Shown: positions 35,762-44,865, counted from the first letter of the stretch. The stretch: 64,000 nucleotides of DNA from Tepidicaulis sp002389665 (GCF_965222285.1 NZ_OZ244942.1:372001-436000), one strand, 5' to 3'. Numbers and translations: made by a program. Notes: a model not told the origin generated them from the sequence alone.

Positions 35762-36706
35762 ATGAGCGCACTTCGTATCGCCTTTATGGGCACACCCGAT
35801 TTTTCCGTCCCGGTGCTGGGCGAGCTTCTGGCCGCCGGTCATGAGGTCGTGGCCGTCTATTCCCAGCCGCCGCGCAAGGCCGGCCGGGGCATGGAAGAAA
35901 AGAAATCCCCCGTCCACCTCTTTGCCGAGGAAAACGGCATTGAGGTGCGCACGCCCCGTTCCCTGAAAGAGGCGGCCGAGCAGGAGGCGTTTGCCGCGCT
36001 TAATCTCGATGTGGCGGTGGTCGTCGCCTATGGGCTCATTCTGCCGCAAAAGGTGCTGGAGGCCCCGCGCCTCGGCTGTCTCAATCTCCATGCCTCGCTT
36101 TTGCCGCGCTGGCGGGGCGCCGCGCCCATTCAGCGCGCCATCATGGCGGGGGACGCGGAGACCGGCGTTATGGTCATGCAGATGGAAGCGGGCCTCGACA
36201 CCGGCCCTGTGCTGCTGGCCGAGCATGTGCCCATCGGGCCGGAAGAGACGGCTGGCAGCCTTCATGACGAGCTTTCCCGCCGGGGCGCCGATTTGATGGT
36301 GCGCGCCCTTGCCGCCCTTTCAAGGGGTACGCTGGAAGCCACACCCCAGGCAGAAGAAGGCGTGACCTATGCCCATAAGATCGAAAAAGCCGAGGCGCGC
36401 ATCGACTGGCAGCGCCCGGCCCGCGAACTCGATGCGCATATCAGGGGCCTGACGCCTTTCCCCGGCGCCTTTTTCGAGATGGCCCGCAAGGGCAAGAGCG
36501 AGCGGGTGAAAGTTTTGAGAGCCCGGCCCCTGGAAGACCTAAGTAGCGGCAAGGGCGAGCCCGGCACGGTGCTGGAGGGGCTCACCATTGCCTGCGGCGA
36601 GGGCGCATTGCGGCTCCTTGAAGTCCAGCGGGCGGGCAAGGGCGCGGTGAGCGCGGAAGAGTTTCTGCGCGGCTTTCCCTTGCAAAAAGGCGAAAGGCTC
36701 GCCTGA
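35762..36706 (+). CDS. fmt: Methionyl-tRNA formyltransferase
   Basis: 314 residues. The N-terminal formyltransferase domain starts LRIAFMGTPDFSVPVL. The catalytic region is near LNLHASLLPRWRGAAPIQ (Asn and His in NLHAS, about residues 106-118), with TGVMVMQM following. The C-terminal domain (about 205-314) binds tRNA. It formylates Met-tRNA for initiation. Its TGA shares one base with the truA ATG (TGATG), so translation is coupled. No strong ribosome site precedes its own start. Confidence 0.96.
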   Translation: MSALRIAFMGTPDFSVPVLGELLAAGHEVVAVYSQPPRKAGRGMEEKKSPVHLFAEENGIEVRTPRSLKEAAEQEAFAALNLDVAVVVAYGLILPQKVLEAPRLGCLNLHASLLPRWRGAAPIQRAIMAGDAETGVMVMQMEAGLDTGPVLLAEHVPIGPEETAGSLHDELSRRGADLMVRALAALSRGTLEATPQAEEGVTYAHKIEKAEARIDWQRPARELDAHIRGLTPFPGAFFEMARKGKSERVKVLRARPLEDLSSGKGEPGTVLEGLTIACGEGALRLLEVQRAGKGAVSAEEFLRGFPLQKGERLA

Positions 36707-37449
36707 TGCCCCGCTATAAGCTCACCGTTGAATATGACGGCACGCATTTTAACGGCTGGCAGTCCCAGGCGGACCGGCGCGCGGTGCAGGATGCGCTGAG
36801 CGCGGCCATCGAAGGCTTTTGCGGCGAAAAGGTTACGGTCTTCGGGGCGGGGCGCACGGATTCAGGTGTCCATGCCCTGGGCCAGGTCGCCCATATCGAT
36901 CTTGAAAAAGAGGCGCCCCCGGACAAGCTGCGCGATGCGGTGAACTTTCATTTAAAGCCCCATGCGGTGGCGGTGCTTGCTGCGGAACAAGTCGGCGAGG
37001 ATTTCGATGCCCGCTTTTCCGCAAGGCGGCGGCATTACAGCTACCGCATCATCAACCGCCGCGCACCCTTGACCGTGGATAAAGACCGCGCCTGGCTCGT
37101 CCATGCGCCGCTCGATGCAGGCGCCATGCATGAGGCGGGGCAGGTGCTCATCGGCAAACATGACTTTACGACCTTCCGCTCCGCCCATTGCCAGGCGAAA
37201 TCGCCGGTCAAGACGATGGACGAGGTGTCGGTCTCCCGCTATGGCGAAGAAATCGAGATCGTCTGCCGGGCGCGCTCGTTCCTGCACAATCAGGTCCGCT
37301 CGATTGTGGGCTCACTGAAACAGGTCGGCGAGGGGCGCTGGAGCGCGGCGGATATGCGCCGGGCATTGGAGGCAGCCGACCGGGCCGCCTGCGGGCCCGT
37401 CGCCCCGCCCCAAGGGCTTTATCTTTTTCAGGTCGATTACGAAGATTGA
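36706..37449 (+). CDS. truA: tRNA pseudouridine(38-40) synthase
   Basis: 247 residues with the catalytic Asp52 in GAGRTDSGVHA and the typical start RYKLTVEYDGTHFNGWQ. FLHNQVRSIVGSL near the end is also family-typical. It modifies the tRNA anticodon arm. It is the third gene of def-fmt-truA, a common alphaproteobacterial order, and is convergent with murI (6 bases between stops). The length is normal for TruA. Confidence 0.96.
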   Translation: MPRYKLTVEYDGTHFNGWQSQADRRAVQDALSAAIEGFCGEKVTVFGAGRTDSGVHALGQVAHIDLEKEAPPDKLRDAVNFHLKPHAVAVLAAEQVGEDFDARFSARRRHYSYRIINRRAPLTVDKDRAWLVHAPLDAGAMHEAGQVLIGKHDFTTFRSAHCQAKSPVKTMDEVSVSRYGEEIEIVCRARSFLHNQVRSIVGSLKQVGEGRWSAADMRRALEAADRAACGPVAPPQGLYLFQVDYED

Positions 37450-37455
37450 GGCGGC

Positions 37456-38292
37456 TTAGGCGGGCGCCGGTTTCAGATCCACCAGCTCGACATTTTCCGG
37501 CTCGATCGCCTCTCCGAAAAAGACGCTGCCCACCCGGGCGAAACGTTCGGGCGAATCCGTCGCCATGAAGCGCACAATGCTTTTCTCGTCCGCTGGCGCA
37601 TGGGCAAGGCCCTTGTCCTCAAGCGTGGCGGCAACGGCGCGCGCGGTGGTGGCGGCGGAATCGACCAGCGTAACTTTATCGCCCAGCACCTGGCCGATGG
37701 CCGGCGCCAGAACGGGAAAATGCGTGCAGCCGAGCACCAGCGTGTCCGGCACTTCACCGCCGTCAGGGAAAAGCGGCAGGAGATAGCGCTTCACCGCGCC
37801 TTCGGTAACCTCGCCGTCCGTCCAGCCTTCCTCGGCCAGCGCCACGAAAAGCGGGCAGGCAAGCTGCGTGACTTCCGCATCCTTGTTCAGTGCGTGGATG
37901 GCGCGCTCATATGCCCCGCCTTTGACGGTGCTTTCCGTGGCGATAACGGCGATATGCCCGTTCTTCGTTGCCGCGCAGCCGGCCTCGGCGCCCGGTTCCA
38001 CCACGCCGATAACGGGGAGGGGGCGGAGCGCGCCTGAAAGGGGTTCGAGCGCGACGGAGGAGGCGGTATTGCAGGCGATCACCACGAGCTTCACATCGTG
38101 GCTCATGAGGAGCTGCACGGCTTGCAGCGCATAAGCGCGCACGGTCTCCGCGCTCTTGGTGCCATAGGGAAGGCGGGCCGTGTCGCCGAGATAAACGAGG
38201 TCTTCACCCGGCAGCGCCGCGCGCAAGGCTTTAAGGACGGTGAGCCCGCCCATGCCGGAATCGAAAACGCCGATCGGCCTGTTATCACTCAT
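37456..38292 (-). CDS. murI: Glutamate racemase
   Basis: 278 residues with the two catalytic cysteines, Cys74 in VIACNTAS and Cys189 in LGCTHFP, and the N-terminal GVFDSGMGGLTVL. It makes D-glutamate for peptidoglycan. It is read leftward and follows an unknown membrane protein gene by 35 bases, within the leftward run dapD-dapE-membrane protein-murI. The C-terminal 25 residues extend beyond the catalytic core. Confidence 0.95.
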   Translation of the reverse strand: MSDNRPIGVFDSGMGGLTVLKALRAALPGEDLVYLGDTARLPYGTKSAETVRAYALQAVQLLMSHDVKLVVIACNTASSVALEPLSGALRPLPVIGVVEPGAEAGCAATKNGHIAVIATESTVKGGAYERAIHALNKDAEVTQLACPLFVALAEEGWTDGEVTEGAVKRYLLPLFPDGGEVPDTLVLGCTHFPVLAPAIGQVLGDKVTLVDSAATTARAVAATLEDKGLAHAPADEKSIVRFMATDSPERFARVGSVFFGEAIEPENVELVDLKPAPA

Positions 38293-38327
38293 GAAGCCCG
38301 TCCCCCGGAATGCTTTAGAAGGAAGCC

Positions 38328-38915
38328 TTAAAAGAATGCCGCGCCTATGGCGAACTCGACCATGATTTCGGTCCCGATATCAAGCAGGACGATGCCTGCC
38401 GCAAGCCCCGCGCCCCGGCCAAGAGCGGTCAGCGCAATTTTCCAGCGGTACCAGAGAACGCCGAGCAAGAGGAAGAGATGAATGAAGGTCACCCCTTCCT
38501 TCGGCAGCATGCCGACGCTGAAAAGAAGGAAGGGAAAGGAAATCGCGGCCAGCACCGGCAGGCTCGCCCAATTATAGGCGATGATGTATTGGGCGTAGCT
38601 GCGCGTGATGGCGAAGGGCCGCGCTAGAATGCCAAGCACCACCGGAAAGACGATCCAGGAAAGCGCCGCGCTTAAAAATTGGGAGATGAGAAAGCCGTTT
38701 TTATCGAGCGCCAGCGTCACTTCCGGCGTTTCGGAAATGATGCGCCATTCCGCCGTCGTGATCAGCAGGTAGAAGGGCAGGGCGGGAATGAACGCGAAGA
38801 AGGAGCGGAAAAAAGCCTCGGTGCTCACCTCGAAATGGCGCATGGCGTTTTCATCGCCAAGGGCAATGCCGATGGCACCGCGCAGCGCTTGAAGCATTTC
38901 ATCGAGGCTTGGCAT
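38328..38915 (-). CDS. Multi-pass membrane protein of unknown function
   Basis: 195 residues. After a 25-residue soluble start (MPSLDEMLQALRG) there are about five hydrophobic segments (near 36-54, 80-100, 108-128, 135-150 and 165-190). A YNWASLPVL motif lies in the third loop. I recognise no family with confidence; the overall look resembles Yip1-like small membrane proteins. Its start lies 3 bases from the dapE stop, so it is transcribed with dapE and murI. That context hints at an envelope role only. Confidence 0.75.
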   Translation of the reverse strand: MPSLDEMLQALRGAIGIALGDENAMRHFEVSTEAFFRSFFAFIPALPFYLLITTAEWRIISETPEVTLALDKNGFLISQFLSAALSWIVFPVVLGILARPFAITRSYAQYIIAYNWASLPVLAAISFPFLLFSVGMLPKEGVTFIHLFLLLGVLWYRWKIALTALGRGAGLAAGIVLLDIGTEIMVEFAIGAAFF

Positions 38916-38918
38916 GGG

Positions 38919-40097
38919 TCATGTTCCGAAATAGCCGCGCAGCACCGCTTCGTAAATATCGGTCAGCTGCTCGATATCTTTGACCGCAATGTGCTCGTCC
39001 ACCTTGTGCATGCTCTGGCTGACAAGGCCGAATTCGATGACCCGCGCATGGTTCTTGATAAACCGCGCATCCGACGTTCCGCCGGAGGTGGAAAGCTCAG
39101 GCGCCCGGCCTGTGACTTTTTCGACGGCGCCGGCAACGATATCGGACAGCCTGCCCGGCGCGGTGAGGAACGCATCGCCGCTTTTCTTGAAGACGAGATC
39201 GTAGCTGCCGCCCATCTCCTGACACACTTTGTCGAGGACGCCGCGCACCAGCACTTCAAGCCCTTCGGCGGTTTGCAGATCGTTGAAGCGGATATTGAAA
39301 TGGGCGCGCACTTCCGCCGGAATGACGTTGGTCGCGCTGTTGCCGACATCGACCGTGGTGATTTCCAGATTGGAGGGCTGGAAATGCTCGGTGCCTTCAT
39401 CGAGCTTGAGGCCGGCCAAAGCCGAGAGCATCGCCGCCATGCGCGGCACGGGATTGTCGGCAAGGTGCGGGTAAGCGACATGGCCCTGCGCGCCGTAAGC
39501 GGTGAGCCAGCCATTGACCGAGCCGCGCCGGCCGATCTTGATCATATCGCCAAGGGCGCGCGGGTTTGTCGGCTCACCGACCAGACAGTCGTCGATCACC
39601 TCGCCATGGGCCGCACACCAGTCCAGCATCTTCTGCGTGCCGTTGACGGCCGGGCCTTCCTCATCGCCGGTGATGAGAAAGGAAATCGAGCCTTTGGGCG
39701 CGCCCTCTTTCAAAACACGCTCGGCGGCGGCGGCAAAAGCGGCAATCGCGCTTTTCATATCCGTGGCCCCGCGCCCGAAAAGCACGCCGTCCCGGATTTC
39801 CCCGCCGAAGGGATCGGCGCTCCAGGCCGCTTCATCGCCGACCGGCACCACATCCGTGTGTCCGGCAAAACAGAAATTCGGGCCTTCCGTGCCGATGCGG
39901 GCATAAAGATTGTCTACATCCGGCGTCCCCTCGTCGGAAAAGGGCAGGCGCGTACAGATAAAGCCCAGCGCCTCAAGGCGCGCCTGCAATAAATCGAGCG
40001 CGCCGCCTTCTTCAGGGGTGACGGAGGGGCAGCGGATCAGTTCGGCGGCAAAAGCGACCGGATCGAGGGGCTGCGAAGGGGAAGATGCCTGTGCCAT
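38919..40097 (-). CDS. dapE: Succinyl-diaminopimelate desuccinylase
   Basis: 392 residues, M20 metallopeptidase family. Metal-binding and catalytic motifs are visible: AGHTDVVPVGD, RGATDMKSA and ITGDEEGPAVNGT, plus the late SGGTSDARF. It releases succinate to give LL-diaminopimelate for lysine and peptidoglycan. ATG at 40097 follows GAGGG; an in-frame Met at 40133 would add 12 residues. dapD lies just upstream in the same direction, separated by a REP-like pair, so both steps of the succinylase branch are here. Confidence 0.96.
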   Translation of the reverse strand: MAQASSPSQPLDPVAFAAELIRCPSVTPEEGGALDLLQARLEALGFICTRLPFSDEGTPDVDNLYARIGTEGPNFCFAGHTDVVPVGDEAAWSADPFGGEIRDGVLFGRGATDMKSAIAAFAAAAERVLKEGAPKGSISFLITGDEEGPAVNGTQKMLDWCAAHGEVIDDCLVGEPTNPRALGDMIKIGRRGSVNGWLTAYGAQGHVAYPHLADNPVPRMAAMLSALAGLKLDEGTEHFQPSNLEITTVDVGNSATNVIPAEVRAHFNIRFNDLQTAEGLEVLVRGVLDKVCQEMGGSYDLVFKKSGDAFLTAPGRLSDIVAGAVEKVTGRAPELSTSGGTSDARFIKNHARVIEFGLVSQSMHKVDEHIAVKDIEQLTDIYEAVLRGYFGT

Positions 40098-40168
40098 GCC
40101 CTCGGATGTAGCCGGTGGCAGGCGGGGCGTCAATTCAGGCGTTGGGGTGGCAGCTGCAAATGAATGGT

Positions 40169-40252
40169 GTCACCCCGGGCTTGTCCCGGGGTCCATAAGG
40201 CCTTTCAGCGCCCACAGGCTTTTGTGGATCCCGGCACGGGGGCCGGGATGAC
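40169..40252. repeat. REP-like inverted pair (BIME-like) between dapD and dapE
   Basis: A left unit GTCACCCCGGGCTTGTCCC followed by GGGGTCCAT faces a right unit TGGATCCCGG followed by GGGCCGGGATGAC. A small CCACA/TGTGG stem lies between them. It lies inside a run of same-strand genes, where it could attenuate or stabilise the dapD-dapE message. The left unit is nearly identical to that at 32373. Confidence 0.85.
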
Positions 40253-40316
40253 AGCCGGATGTGATGCGGCTTTGCGCCGGATGGGAACGGCGGTTCCCCC
40301 CTAAGTTCCTAGTGCC

Positions 40317-41159
40317 TCAGTCGCGCAGAAGCTCGTTCGGGGAGGTTTTGGCGCGGGTTTTCTCGTCCACTGTCTTCACGATGACGGCGCAGTAAAGGCT
40401 GGGGCCCGGCGTGCCGTCGGGAAGCGGTTTGCCCGGCAGCGAGCCCGGCACCACGACGGAGAAGGGCGGCACTTCGCCCATATGCACTTCGCCCGTCTCG
40501 CGGTTGATGATCTTCGTCGAGGCGGTGATGAAAACGCCCATGGAAAGCACCGAGCCTTCGCGCACCACCACGCCTTCGGCGACTTCCGAGCGCGCGCCGA
40601 TGAAGCAATTGTCCTCGATGATCACGGGGCCAGCCTGCAGCGGCTCCAGGACGCCGCCAATGCCCGCGCCGCCGGAAATATGCACATGCTTGCCGATCTG
40701 CGCGCAGGAGCCGACCGTCGCCCAGGTGTCGACCATCGTGCCTTCATCCACATAGGCGCCGAGATTGACGAAGGAGGGCATCAAAACGACGCCGGGCGCG
40801 ATATAGGCCGAGCGGCGCACGACGCAGTTCGGCACGGCGCGGAAACCGGCGGCCGTGAACTGATTGGCGCCCCAGCCTTCGAATTTGGAGGGGACTTTGT
40901 CCCACCAGGTTGTGTTCTCGCCGGGCCCGCCCTTGATGGGCTCCATCGCGTTGAGGCGGAAGGAGAGCAGCACGGCCTTTTTCAGCCACTGATTGACGGT
41001 CCAGTCCTTGCCGGATTTTTCCGCAACGCGCGCCTCGCCTTTGTCGAGCAGATTGAGCGCTTCTTCTACCGCCTCGCGCACCTCGCCTTGCGTGGAGGTC
41101 GAAATCGTGTCGCGGGCTTCGAAAGCCTCTTCGATGACGGATTTAAGGTCGGCGCTCAT
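40317..41159 (-). CDS. dapD: Tetrahydrodipicolinate N-succinyltransferase
   Basis: 280 residues. A helical N-terminal domain is followed by a left-handed beta-helix of hexapeptide repeats (about 100-230), seen in runs such as YIAPGVVLMPSFVNLGAYV, then HVHISGGAGIGGVLEP. It uses succinyl-CoA to open the ring in the lysine/diaminopimelate pathway. dapE follows on the same strand after about 220 bases containing a REP-like pair. The length is typical. Confidence 0.97.
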   Translation of the reverse strand: MSADLKSVIEEAFEARDTISTSTQGEVREAVEEALNLLDKGEARVAEKSGKDWTVNQWLKKAVLLSFRLNAMEPIKGGPGENTTWWDKVPSKFEGWGANQFTAAGFRAVPNCVVRRSAYIAPGVVLMPSFVNLGAYVDEGTMVDTWATVGSCAQIGKHVHISGGAGIGGVLEPLQAGPVIIEDNCFIGARSEVAEGVVVREGSVLSMGVFITASTKIINRETGEVHMGEVPPFSVVVPGSLPGKPLPDGTPGPSLYCAVIVKTVDEKTRAKTSPNELLRD

Positions 41160-41276
41160 GAAGATGTCCTTTGCTCGGCATGGGGATCGGCGGGCAAGAT
41201 AGCGGCCTGCCCCGATCTGTCAACAAAGGAGGAAAAGGGTGGGCGCGCCGCGGGAGAGCGGGCCTCAAAGCGTTTC

Positions 41277-42005
41277 TCACAGCGTTTCGAGGAAATCTTC
41301 CAGCGCGTCGGTGACGTGATGGACATGGGGGCCGTCCGCCCCTTCGTGGGCGAGCTTTTCATGGCGGGCGGCTTCCGGGTGAAGCGGCGGGCGCACCCAG
41401 ACCGTCGTCATGCCGAGCGTGTGGGGCACTTCGAGATTGCGGGCGATATCCTCGAACATCGCCGCGCGCAGGGGCTCGGTGCCGCTCAGTTCTAAAAACC
41501 GGTCATAGGCGGCGGCATGGGGTTTGGGCGCATAGCCGAGCGCCTCGATCCCGTAAAACTCGTCGAAATGGTCCGTGAGCCCGAGCTGGCCCGTCACATT
41601 CAGCGCATGGCCGCGGCTGCCATTGGTCAGGACGAGCTTGCGTCCCTTCAGCCGGTCGATGGCTTTGGAAAGGCGCTTATTGGCCTCCAGCATCGAAACG
41701 TCGATATCATGCACATAATCGAGAAAAGCTTCCGGCTTCATGCCGTGCTCTTTCATCAGCCCGTTCAGGGTCGTGCCGTGCTCGACGTAATAAAGCTTCT
41801 GGATGCGGCGCGCTTCCACGCGGTCGACCTGCAGATAATCGGCAATGAAGGCGCTCATGCGCTGATCGACCTGCGCGAAAAGATTGCAGCGCGAGGGATA
41901 AAGCGTGTTGTCGAGATCGAAAATCCAGGTATCGACATGGGAAAAGTCCGGGCTCGCTTGCCGGTTTTCCAGAACGCTTTCAGGCTCGTTCAACATGTCG
42001 CTCAC
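41277..42005 (-). CDS. HAD-family pyrimidine 5'-nucleotidase
   Basis: 242 residues. The nucleophile motif FDLDNTLYP has Asp30 and Asp32; LTNGSRGHA gives motif II, and MFEDIARNLEVP is the acidic motif. A helical cap (about 45-120) contains YYVEHGTTLNGLM, typical of the SDT1/Phm8-like pyrimidine 5'-nucleotidase group. It probably dephosphorylates pyrimidine mononucleotides. The GTG start at 42005 has GGAG at correct spacing. It lies upstream of dapD in the same direction. Confidence 0.9.
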   Translation of the reverse strand: MSDMLNEPESVLENRQASPDFSHVDTWIFDLDNTLYPSRCNLFAQVDQRMSAFIADYLQVDRVEARRIQKLYYVEHGTTLNGLMKEHGMKPEAFLDYVHDIDVSMLEANKRLSKAIDRLKGRKLVLTNGSRGHALNVTGQLGLTDHFDEFYGIEALGYAPKPHAAAYDRFLELSGTEPLRAAMFEDIARNLEVPHTLGMTTVWVRPPLHPEAARHEKLAHEGADGPHVHHVTDALEDFLETL

Positions 42006-42087
42006 TTAAATCTCCAGACGGGAGGCTTAAAAGAAAAATGGGGCGTGGGCGGGGCGTTGCAAGCCCCGCGCTTTCAAGGCACAGGTT

Positions 42088-43158
42088 TTAAGGCGCAGGG
42101 GCCGTCAGCGTTTCCTGCCAGATCAGCTTTTCGCCCGTATCGATCCGTTTGAAACCCGTCGTGTCGAGCCCGCGCTCCACGCAGCGCTCGCGGCCCTGGA
42201 TTTGAAAGCGGGTCGGTTTGGTGCAGAAGGGCGCATCGCCGCCCCAGATCAGCTCGCGCCCGCCGATAACGGGAATGAGCCCGTTTTCATCCACCGCTTC
42301 CGCATAAGTGAAATAGTCGCGTTTCTTGAGCTGGCCTTTGATCGCTTTCTCGCAGGCGCCCGGCTCCACGCGGATCCAGCCGCTCGATTCCGGCCCCCGG
42401 TCGGTCTCGTAGCCGACCGCCGCCCAGACGAGATATTCGGTCTGATTGCAGAAGGAGAGTCCTGCTTTGCGCTGGTTCTGCTCGGCCCCGGCGATGAGCT
42501 GGTCGAAAAGCGCATCGGAAATATCGCCGTCCGGCTTCACATTGATCGAGCGCTGAAACGACATGATGGCGCGGGTCGTGTTGCGCCCGTCATAACCGTC
42601 CACCCGGTTCAGCTTGTACTCATTGTCGATGAGAAGGCGCTGAGTGCCTGCGATCTTCGCCTGTTTGATGGAATAATCGCGCGGCTCGGAGAAGGTCGTC
42701 GTCCAGTCCTTGCCCGGTTTCGTGTCCACCTTGGTGAAGTGATGGGCGTCATAGCCCCGCGCCACGCAGGTCTCCCGTCCCTCGATCAGAAAATCGCCGG
42801 GCACGGTGCAGAAGCGCTCATTGCCGCTGAAATATTTCGTGCCGCCTTTATGTGCCGCGATGGAGCGGGCAAAGACGTAATACATGTCCTCGGTAATGTC
42901 GCCGCGCAGCACCGGCGCGCAATTGCCGGGCAGGATCTGGTGCCAGCCCTGGCTTTTCCATTCCCCGTCCGACTGATAGGCGATGGCGCTTTTGAGCACA
43001 TAGCTCGTCGCATTGCAGAATTTGTAATCGGCCTTGGCGGGTGCGGCGGCAAGAAAGAGAAAGGAAACGGCAAGCGCGAAGGCCGCAGCAATAGAGCCCG
43101 CCAAAGAAAGGCGGGGCCGTGCTGCGCTTTCATTCGGATATGCCGCCGATCTTCCCAT
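42088..43158 (-). CDS. Exported DUF1036 protein with two copies flanking a PG-binding-like module
   Basis: About 356 residues with a signal peptide ending AAPAKA. DUF1036 copy 1 (about 45-150) is marked by FCNATSYVLKSAIAYQ, GW at the middle, and CVARGYD at the end. The centre (about 165-230) resembles a peptidoglycan-binding 1 module (LNRVDGYDGRNTTRAIMSFQ). DUF1036 copy 2 (about 240-350) repeats the scheme: FCNQTEYLVWAAVGYE, SGW, CVERGLD. Conserved cysteine pairs in both copies suggest disulfides in the periplasm. The function is unknown. ATG at 43158 is chosen over the GTG at 43170 for ribosome-site spacing. Confidence 0.82.
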   Translation of the reverse strand: MGRSAAYPNESAARPRLSLAGSIAAAFALAVSFLFLAAAPAKADYKFCNATSYVLKSAIAYQSDGEWKSQGWHQILPGNCAPVLRGDITEDMYYVFARSIAAHKGGTKYFSGNERFCTVPGDFLIEGRETCVARGYDAHHFTKVDTKPGKDWTTTFSEPRDYSIKQAKIAGTQRLLIDNEYKLNRVDGYDGRNTTRAIMSFQRSINVKPDGDISDALFDQLIAGAEQNQRKAGLSFCNQTEYLVWAAVGYETDRGPESSGWIRVEPGACEKAIKGQLKKRDYFTYAEAVDENGLIPVIGGRELIWGGDAPFCTKPTRFQIQGRERCVERGLDTTGFKRIDTGEKLIWQETLTAPAP

Positions 43159-43182
43159 GCCGTTTGCCACCCTTTACGCGGT

Positions 43183-44097
43183 TTATTCGATCAGCGTGCC
43201 GGCGCCATGCTCGGTCAGGAGCTCGAGCAACACCACATGAGGCACGCGCCCATCGACGATCACGACCGCTTCCACACCCTTTTCCACGGATTCGATGCAG
43301 GTTTCGAGTTTCGGAATCATGCCGCCGGAAATCGTGCCGTCTTTCATCAGGGCCTCGGCCTCGGCAACGGTCAGGCGCTGAATGAGCTTGCCGTCCTTGC
43401 CGAGCACGCCGCGCACATCCGTCAGCAGCAAGAGCCGCTTGGCGTTCATGGCGCCGGCAATGGCGCCCGCCGCCGTGTCGGCGTTGATGTTATAGGTGTC
43501 GCCTTCCTCGCTCACCCCGATGGGGGCGATGACGGGAATGATATCCGAGGCGATGATGGTCTGCAGGATTTCCGGATTGACCCGGTGCGGCTCGCCCACG
43601 AAACCGAGATCGAGAATCTTTTCGATATTCGATTCGGGATCGTGGATTTTGTGGTCGAGCTTGCGCGCGACGATCAGGTTGCCGTCCTTGCCGCAAAGCC
43701 CCACGGCCTTGCCGCCTGCCTGATTGAGCGCGCCGACGATCTGCTTGTTGATGGAGCCGGCCAGCACCATTTCCACGATCTCGACCGTGCTCTTGTCGGT
43801 GATCCTGAGGCCGCTCGCAAATTCGCTTTCGATATTGAGCCGCTTCAGCATGGAGCCGATCTGCGGTCCCCCGCCATGAACGACGATGGGGTTCACGCCG
43901 GCCTGCTTCAAAAGCACGATGTCGCGAGCGAATTTCGCGGCGAGACCGGCATCCCCCATGGCATGGCCGCCATATTTCACGACCACGGTGCGCTTGTCAT
44001 AGCGCTGCATGTAGGGAAGCGCTTCGGAGAGAATGCGGGCCCGGTCGAGCCAGGCCTCGCTGAGAGCTTCCGTCGTGTCTTTGATCTTCTCGCCCAT
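43183..44097 (-). CDS. argB: Acetylglutamate kinase
   Basis: 304 residues, amino-acid kinase fold. The N-terminal VVKYGGHAM motif and VVHGGGPQIG bind ATP and the acyl-glutamate. NINADTAAGAIAGAM and the IPKLETCIESVEKGVEAV end are typical of ArgB. An N-terminal helix of about 25 residues suggests the arginine-sensitive hexameric form. It phosphorylates N-acetylglutamate in arginine synthesis. It is the last gene of the rpmH-rnpA-yidC-yihA-argB run. Confidence 0.96.
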   Translation of the reverse strand: MGEKIKDTTEALSEAWLDRARILSEALPYMQRYDKRTVVVKYGGHAMGDAGLAAKFARDIVLLKQAGVNPIVVHGGGPQIGSMLKRLNIESEFASGLRITDKSTVEIVEMVLAGSINKQIVGALNQAGGKAVGLCGKDGNLIVARKLDHKIHDPESNIEKILDLGFVGEPHRVNPEILQTIIASDIIPVIAPIGVSEEGDTYNINADTAAGAIAGAMNAKRLLLLTDVRGVLGKDGKLIQRLTVAEAEALMKDGTISGGMIPKLETCIESVEKGVEAVVIVDGRVPHVVLLELLTEHGAGTLIE

Positions 44098-44147
44098 GCG
44101 CGCTCTGCCTTGTTCGTTCGAACTTGCCTACCCTTATAACCGAGCCG

Positions 44148-44861
44148 TCAGCGCTCTGCCAGCGCCGAGCCCATATCCAGATCCGGCACGAGCGCGGTGA
44201 TATGCGCGCGCAGTTCCGCGATCCCGTCCTTGGTGACGGAGGAGGTGGCAATGACTTCCGGGTGGGCGGCCGGGTGCTTTTTCAGCTCGGCGGCCGTCGC
44301 CTCCACAACCTTTTTCAGCTCGGAGGGTTTCAGCTTGTCGGTCTTGGTCAGCACCGCAAGATAGGAAACGGCTGCTTTGTCGAGCAGGCTCATCACTTCC
44401 CGGTCGTTGGGTTTGACGCCGTGGCGGGAATCGATGAGCAGGATGACCCGGTGCAAATTCGCCCGGCCCTGAAGGTAGGACATGACAAGGTCGGTCCAGG
44501 CTTCCACGCGGGTTTTCGTTTCGCGCGCATAGCCATAGCCCGGCAGGTCGACGAGATAGAGCGCCGGGCCCTCGCCGCTTTCGGTATGGGGTCCGAGGCG
44601 GAAATAATTGAGCTCTTTCGTGCGCCCCGGCGTGTTGGAGGTGCGTGCCAGCGTCTTGCGCCCGGTCAGCGCATTTACAAGGCTCGACTTGCCGACATTG
44701 GAGCGCCCCGCAAAAGCGACTTCGGGCAAGTCCATGGGCGGCAATTGCTTCATGGACACAACGCCCAGAAGAAAGTCGCAGGCCTGGGCAAAGAGCCAGC
44801 GGCCCTGTTCCAGATAGGCGGCGTGTGCCGCCTTGTCTTCCGGGCCGCCTTCCCCTTCCAT
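44148..44861 (-). CDS. yihA: Ribosome biogenesis GTP-binding protein YihA (EngB)
   Basis: 237 residues. The G1 motif is GRSNVGKS at 52-59, the G2 region holds SNTPGRTKELNYF, G3 is DLPGYG, and G4 is TKTDKL. The 40-residue N-terminal extension is typical of alphaproteobacterial EngB. It acts in large-subunit assembly. It starts 4 bases after the yidC stop, so the two are coupled. All G motifs are intact. Confidence 0.95.
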   Translation of the reverse strand: MEGEGGPEDKAAHAAYLEQGRWLFAQACDFLLGVVSMKQLPPMDLPEVAFAGRSNVGKSSLVNALTGRKTLARTSNTPGRTKELNYFRLGPHTESGEGPALYLVDLPGYGYARETKTRVEAWTDLVMSYLQGRANLHRVILLIDSRHGVKPNDREVMSLLDKAAVSYLAVLTKTDKLKPSELKKVVEATAAELKKHPAAHPEVIATSSVTKDGIAELRAHITALVPDLDMGSALAER

Positions 44862-44865
44862 CGCT

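Noticed and set aside
42202..44139. Long rightward open frame opposite the DUF1036 gene and argB
   Set aside because: It runs across two real genes and a gap on the other strand, and has no recognisable domain.
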